From the NCBI RefSeq assembly GCF_020026455.1, contig NZ_JAHHQJ010000005.1, positions 147,761-211,760 of the forward strand: a stretch of 64,000 nt of DNA, read 5' to 3'. A program made the translations under genes and the position numbers. Source of the stretch: Alistipes sp. GTDB lineage: Bacteria; Bacteroidota; Bacteroidia; Bacteroidales; Rikenellaceae. This document shows positions 60,685 to 64,000 of this stretch, piece after piece (the first letter of the stretch is position 1; the number at the start of each line of letters is the position of its first letter). The notes under the pieces were generated by a model. The model ran no database searches and was not told where the DNA came from. It saw nothing but the letters and a program-made list of their open reading frames with translations.

Positions 60685-61710
60685 ATGTTCCGTTTCGCAA
60701 ATCCGCAATATCTCTGGCTGCTGCTGGCCGTCCCGGCGCTCGTCGCCCTCTACTGGCTGGCGGCCCGCAACCGCCGCAAACGGCTCGCACGCTTCGGCCA
60801 CCCGGGCATTCTGGAAGAGCTGATGCCCGATGTCTCGACCGGACGCATGGCCTTCCGGTTCATCCTTTTCTGCAGCGCCGCAACGCTGGTCATCCTGGCG
60901 GCGGCTCGCCCGCAGTTGGGGTCGAAGCTCCGCGAGGAGAAGGCCCGGGGCATCGAAATGATGCTCACGGTCGACGTTTCGAACTCGATGCTGGCCGAAG
61001 ATTTCGAACCCAACCGCCTTGAACGGACCAAATACGCCATCGGCAAACTCTTCGAGGGCTTGCAGCAGGATCGCGTGGGACTGGTCGTCTTCGCGGGCGA
61101 ACCCAAGGTCCAGCTGCCGATCACCTCGGACTACCGCATGGCCCGGGCTTTCGCCCGGCGGATCGACCCGTCGCTGGTATCGGTGCAGGGCACGGCCATC
61201 GGCAAGGCGCTGGAACAGGCTCTGCTTGCCTTCTCGGGCGACACGGAGCAGAACCACGGCCGAGTCATCGTCCTCATCACCGACGGTGAGAACCACGACG
61301 ACGACGCCATCGCCGTCGCCGAGCGCGCCGCACAGATGGGCGTCCGGATCTTCACCATCGGTATCGGAACACCCGAAGGAGCCCCGATTCAGATCGACGG
61401 CGAATTCATCAAGGACGAGGCGGGCGAAATGGTCGTCTCGAAGCTCAACGAGGAGATGCTGGCCCGGATCGCCGACATCACGGGAGGCGCCTACGTCCGT
61501 TCGTCGAAACAGTCGATCGGTCTGGACGAGATCTTCAAGGCCATCAACGAGATGGAGCAGACCGAGCTTTCGATGGTCCGTTTCGAGGAGTTCAACGAGC
61601 AGTACCAATACCTGCTCATCGCGGCGCTCGTGCTGCTGCTGCTCGAATTCGTCGTGCTCGACCGCCGCAATCCGCTGCTGGCCCACCTGAACATCTTCCG
61701 CGAGAAATAA
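60685..61710 (+). CDS. BatB-like von Willebrand factor A membrane protein
   Basis: A 341-residue protein starting MFRFANPQYLWLLLAVPALV, with two N-terminal TM segments, a VWA domain and a C-terminal TM helix (YLLIAALVLLLLEFVVL). The MIDAS residues are present: MMLTVDVSNSMLAEDFEPNR, VQGTAIGKALEQAL and VIVLITDGENHDDD. It is the BatB type of the aerotolerance operon. No BatD or BatE follows; the next gene is an aldehyde dehydrogenase. Confidence 0.9.
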   Translation: MFRFANPQYLWLLLAVPALVALYWLAARNRRKRLARFGHPGILEELMPDVSTGRMAFRFILFCSAATLVILAAARPQLGSKLREEKARGIEMMLTVDVSNSMLAEDFEPNRLERTKYAIGKLFEGLQQDRVGLVVFAGEPKVQLPITSDYRMARAFARRIDPSLVSVQGTAIGKALEQALLAFSGDTEQNHGRVIVLITDGENHDDDAIAVAERAAQMGVRIFTIGIGTPEGAPIQIDGEFIKDEAGEMVVSKLNEEMLARIADITGGAYVRSSKQSIGLDEIFKAINEMEQTELSMVRFEEFNEQYQYLLIAALVLLLLEFVVLDRRNPLLAHLNIFREK

Positions 61711-61772
61711 CCGCGCCGCAGTGTGGCAGCGGCTTAGCTCGGATTTCCGTCACAACACCAGAATAACGTCCT

Positions 61773-63155
61773 ATGACTCTCGAAAACACCCCTGCCGCAC
61801 GCATTACGGCCCTTGCGGCGGCCCAGAAGACCTGCTTCCGCTCGGGAACAACGCTCCCCGAAGCATTCCGCCGCACGATGCTCCGGCGTCTGGACGCAGC
61901 ACTCACAAACTGGGAGAAAAGGCTGTGCGATGCCCTGTGGGCGGACCTGCGGAAATCCCCCGAGGAGGCCTTCCTCACCGAAATCGGCATCATCCGGGGC
62001 GAAATCCGCAACCACCTGCGCCACCTCGGCAGCTGGATGCGCCCCGAATCGCGCTCCACACCGTTCAAACTCCAGCCCGCAAAAAGCCGGATACTCTCCG
62101 AACCGCTCGGGCAGGCGCTCATCGTCGCGCCGTGGAACTACCCCGTGCAGCTGCTGCTCAATCCGCTGGTCGGAGCCATCTCGGCGGGCTGCACGGCCCT
62201 GCTCAAACCCTCGCCCTACACCCCGCATGTCGCCGCATGCGTCGGGGAGATGATCGCCGAGATTTTCGACGAGGAGTACATCGCCGTCGTACAGGGCGGC
62301 CGGGAGGTCAACACCCAACTGTTCGACATGCGCTGGGACGTGATCTTCTTCACGGGAAGCCCCGCGCTGGGACGCATCGTGATGGCTGCGGCGGCGAAAA
62401 ACCTCACGCCCGTCGTGCTGGAACTGGGCGGCAAAAGCCCCTGCATCGTGGAACGCGGGGCCGACATCGAGATCGCGGCACGCCGCATCGCCTGGGGCAA
62501 GACCCTCAACGCCGGGCAGACCTGCATCGCTCCCGACTATCTGCTGATCCATCGCTCCCTGCAAGAGACATTCACCCGGGCCTTCGAACGCGCTCTGAAG
62601 AGGCTTCACGGCAACGACGCGCAGCAAAGCCCCAACTATGTCCGGCTGGTCAACGACCGTGCCTTCGAACGCGTGGCCGGATACCTGCAGCAGGGCAAGG
62701 TCGTGATCGGCGGCCGCACGGATGCGGCGGACCGCTACATCGAACCCACACTGCTCGCGGAGGTCGCACCCGACGCCCCCGTGATGCAGGAGGAGATCTT
62801 CGGCCCGATCCTGCCGATGCTGCCCTTCGACGATCTCCGCGAAGCCGTGGCTTTTGTCAACAACCGGGAGAAACCACTGGCGCTCTACTTCTTCGGACCC
62901 GAAAAGACGGGCCGCGAAGTCCTGCTGCACACCTCTTCGGGCGGCGCCTGTCTCAACGACGTGATCGTACATATCGCCAACGACAACCTGCCGTTCGGCG
63001 GCGTGGGCAACTCGGGCATGGGCCGCTACCACGGCCGCGACAGCTTCGATGCCTTCTCCCACCGCCGCAGCGTGGTCGCAGCCCCGACACGCCCCGACCT
63101 GCCGTTCCGCTACCCGCCCTACAAAGGCTTCCGGTGGCTGAAGAAGATACTTTGA
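61773..63155 (+). CDS. Aldehyde dehydrogenase, class 3-like
   Basis: NAD(P)-dependent oxidation of aldehydes to acids. The 460-residue protein has the ALDH3 outline: QALIVAPWNYPVQLLLNPLV, FFTGSPALGRIVM, catalytic Glu217 in LELGGKSP, nucleophile Cys251 in NAGQTCIAPDY, EEIFGPILPM, and LPFGGVGNSGMGRYHG. The C-terminal YPPYKGFRWLKKIL is the hydrophobic tail seen in class 3 enzymes acting on fatty or aromatic aldehydes. It lies 62 bases after the batB-like gene. Confidence 0.93.
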   Translation: MTLENTPAARITALAAAQKTCFRSGTTLPEAFRRTMLRRLDAALTNWEKRLCDALWADLRKSPEEAFLTEIGIIRGEIRNHLRHLGSWMRPESRSTPFKLQPAKSRILSEPLGQALIVAPWNYPVQLLLNPLVGAISAGCTALLKPSPYTPHVAACVGEMIAEIFDEEYIAVVQGGREVNTQLFDMRWDVIFFTGSPALGRIVMAAAAKNLTPVVLELGGKSPCIVERGADIEIAARRIAWGKTLNAGQTCIAPDYLLIHRSLQETFTRAFERALKRLHGNDAQQSPNYVRLVNDRAFERVAGYLQQGKVVIGGRTDAADRYIEPTLLAEVAPDAPVMQEEIFGPILPMLPFDDLREAVAFVNNREKPLALYFFGPEKTGREVLLHTSSGGACLNDVIVHIANDNLPFGGVGNSGMGRYHGRDSFDAFSHRRSVVAAPTRPDLPFRYPPYKGFRWLKKIL

Positions 63156-63199
63156 CGACTCTCCGACAGGCATTTGCCCCGGGCCGCCAACCGGAATCT

Positions 63200-63231
63200 C
63201 CGCCGCCACGGCATCCGGGCCGTGACGGCGG
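63200..63231 (+). terminator. Hairpin after the aldehyde dehydrogenase gene
   Basis: 13-bp GC-rich stem (63200-63212 with 63219-63231; one mismatch), 6-base loop. No T-tract, so termination is uncertain. Confidence 0.4.
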
Positions 63232-63309
63232 ATTCGCCCCGGGGACCCTTCCCCCGAAGGAAACGTGAAGTTTCCCCCGCTTCGCGGTCGGTTTTAGCGA
63301 TTTATTGCC

Positions 63310-63317
63310 TATCTTTG
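63310..63317 (+). promoter_or_regulatory. -7 box TATCTTTG of rnpB
   Basis: Exact TAnnTTTG match, about five bases before the P1 helix of the RNase P RNA, in agreement with the expected start distance. Confidence 0.65.
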
Positions 63318-63319
63318 CC

Positions 63320-63692
63320 CCGCAGGTCCGCTCTGTCGCTGCCGGCCACGGGCCGGGAGAGGAAAGTCCGGGCAACGCAGAGCGCCACGCAGGCTAACGA
63401 CCTGACAGCCGTGAGGTTGTGGTAGCGTAACAGAAAACAACCGCCCGCAGGGGATTTTCGGAATTCCGGCGGGTAAGGGTGAAAAGGCGGGGTAAGAGCC
63501 CACCGCGGGGGCAGCAATGTCACCCGGCAGTACGTCCCATGGGTTGCAAGACCGTGTATACCGGCAATCAAGGGTTGCTCGCCCGATGCCGGGGGGTAGG
63601 TTGCTTGAGGCGGCAGGAGACTGTCGTCCTAGATAAATGACAGGGACCCGGGGTTCGCCCCGGGAACAGAACCCGGCTTACAGGACCTGCAC
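63320..63692 (+). ncRNA. rnpB: RNase P RNA, bacterial class A
   Basis: Catalytic RNA of RNase P, which removes tRNA 5' leaders. The conserved core is plain: GAGGAAAGTCCGGGC near the 5' end (about 63358-63372) and ACAGAACCCGGCTTACA near the 3' end (about 63666-63682). The two ends pair as helix P1 (GCAGGTCC at 63322-63329 with GGACCTGC at 63683-63690). This gives a length of about 370 nt, typical for the molecule. Protein reading frames crossing it are shadows. Confidence 0.96.
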
Positions 63693-63696
63693 GTAC

Positions 63697-63732
63697 GGAG
63701 GTGTCGCATTGCTGCGGCACCTCCTCTGTTTT
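63697..63732 (+). terminator. rnpB terminator
   Basis: 12-bp stem GGAGGTGTCGCA / TGCGGCACCTCC (one G-U pair) followed by TCTGTTTT, seven bases after the P1 helix. Confidence 0.88.
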
Positions 63733-63905
63733 CAATCCACGCTCCGGCCCAAAAGTCCCGACCGGCAGCAACGGAAAACAACCGGCAAACCGGCAGCGAG
63801 ACGTGGCATCCGACAGCGAGGCGTAGCGACAGGCAGCGACCGGAGGTATTCAGCATTCGGCTATGGTACCGGCAAACAAGCATATATCTCCCCACAACCA
63901 TTTGG

Positions 63906-64000
63906 ATGAAGGATAATATATTGCCAAGTAGAGGCTTAGGAATTAACAATACTCTTGTAGTAATTACATCAGACAATGGTCCTTGGACAAATTATGGGAA
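63906..64000 (+). CDS. Sulfatase fragment (continues beyond window)
   Basis: The last 95 bases form an open frame reading MKDNILPSRGLG, then INNTLVVITSDNGPWTNYG. NTLVVITSDNGPW is the C-terminal metal-binding signature of type I sulfatases (Asp-Asn of the DNG). The N-terminal half, with the formylglycine site C/S-x-P-S-R, is not encoded upstream; the preceding 170 bases show no sulfatase sequence. The DNA is markedly AT-rich compared with the rest of the window. It is therefore probably a truncated or rearranged gene, or the edge of an acquired segment. Confidence 0.55.
   Translation, partial: MKDNILPSRGLGINNTLVVITSDNGPWTNYG

Noticed and set aside
63837..63860. Weak similarity of CGGAGGTATTCAGCATTCGG to the rnpB terminator arm, as a possible attachment-site duplicate
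   Set aside because: Only a few scattered matches, too short to distinguish from chance without the other end of the putative insertion.
63568..63976. Protein-coding frames across rnpB and its 3' flank
   Set aside because: The region is explained by the RNase P RNA core, its P1 helix and terminator; the frames have no protein features.
1..64000. CRISPR arrays, complete insertion sequences, toxin-antitoxin or restriction systems
   Set aside because: Scanning both strands showed no regularly spaced repeats, transposase, integrase, methylase or Cas-like proteins.

Overview
The window is an ordinary, gene-dense piece of a high-GC Bacteroidota chromosome, most likely an Alistipes-like member of the Bacteroidales. 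The evidence is the gene content: an S46 dipeptidyl-peptidase, DUF4270 and DUF3098 proteins, a GldE-type CorC protein, a Bat-type aerotolerance operon and an FHS sugar permease. Many intergenic regions also carry the Bacteroidota sigma-A promoter signature (-7 TAnnTTTG, often with TTTG about 19-20 bp upstream). Shine-Dalgarno sites are mostly absent, with cdd a clear exception. No plasmid, phage, CRISPR array or complete insertion sequence was seen. Species assignment is inference.

Layout. 0-3 kb: the 3' end of rplS, then a sugar permease and a polyprenyl synthase on the minus strand. 3-16 kb, plus strand: a YfhO-like membrane protein, the ftsX-DUF3098-uppP-truB-queA group, a half-size glycogen-synthase-like protein overlapping a DUF4270 lipoprotein, topA and a secreted C1B peptidase. 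An AT-rich island at 15.9-16.6 kb holds a candidate 25-residue peptide gene, followed by an outer-membrane barrel gene. 18-38 kb, minus strand: a run that in transcription order includes cdd, a pseudouridine synthase, dtd, a nuclease lipoprotein, a radical SAM protein, yitT, priA, a broken comF, dnaB, a frame-shifted comM, murG, murC, ftsQ, ftsA, ftsZ, a GldE-like protein and a phosphopantetheinyl transferase. This is the distal half of the division and cell-wall cluster joined to replication and repair genes. 38-42 kb, minus: a SIMPL protein, an RNA m5U methyltransferase and an unknown lipoprotein. 42-49 kb, plus: a metallo-hydrolase, an FkbM methyltransferase, trmD, lpxB, an FAH-family hydrolase, maf and a DPP11-like peptidase, then tRNA-Leu(GAG). 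49-55.5 kb: a GNAT protein, then nrnA and a uvrD/glycosyltransferase/nth operon on the minus strand. 55.8-63 kb, plus: moxR, DUF58 and Bat-like genes, then an aldehyde dehydrogenase. 63.3-63.7 kb: the RNase P RNA. The last ~120 bases switch to AT-rich DNA encoding a sulfatase fragment.

The most interesting observations are the candidate tiny gene with its own promoter at 16 kb; the simultaneous disruption of comM (one extra base) and comF (frameshift plus apparent internal loss); a helical insertion inside FtsQ; a permuted Bat operon without recognisable BatD/BatE; tandem repeats between ftsA and ftsZ; and the abrupt AT-rich sulfatase fragment after rnpB. I see no convincing new defence or mobile system.
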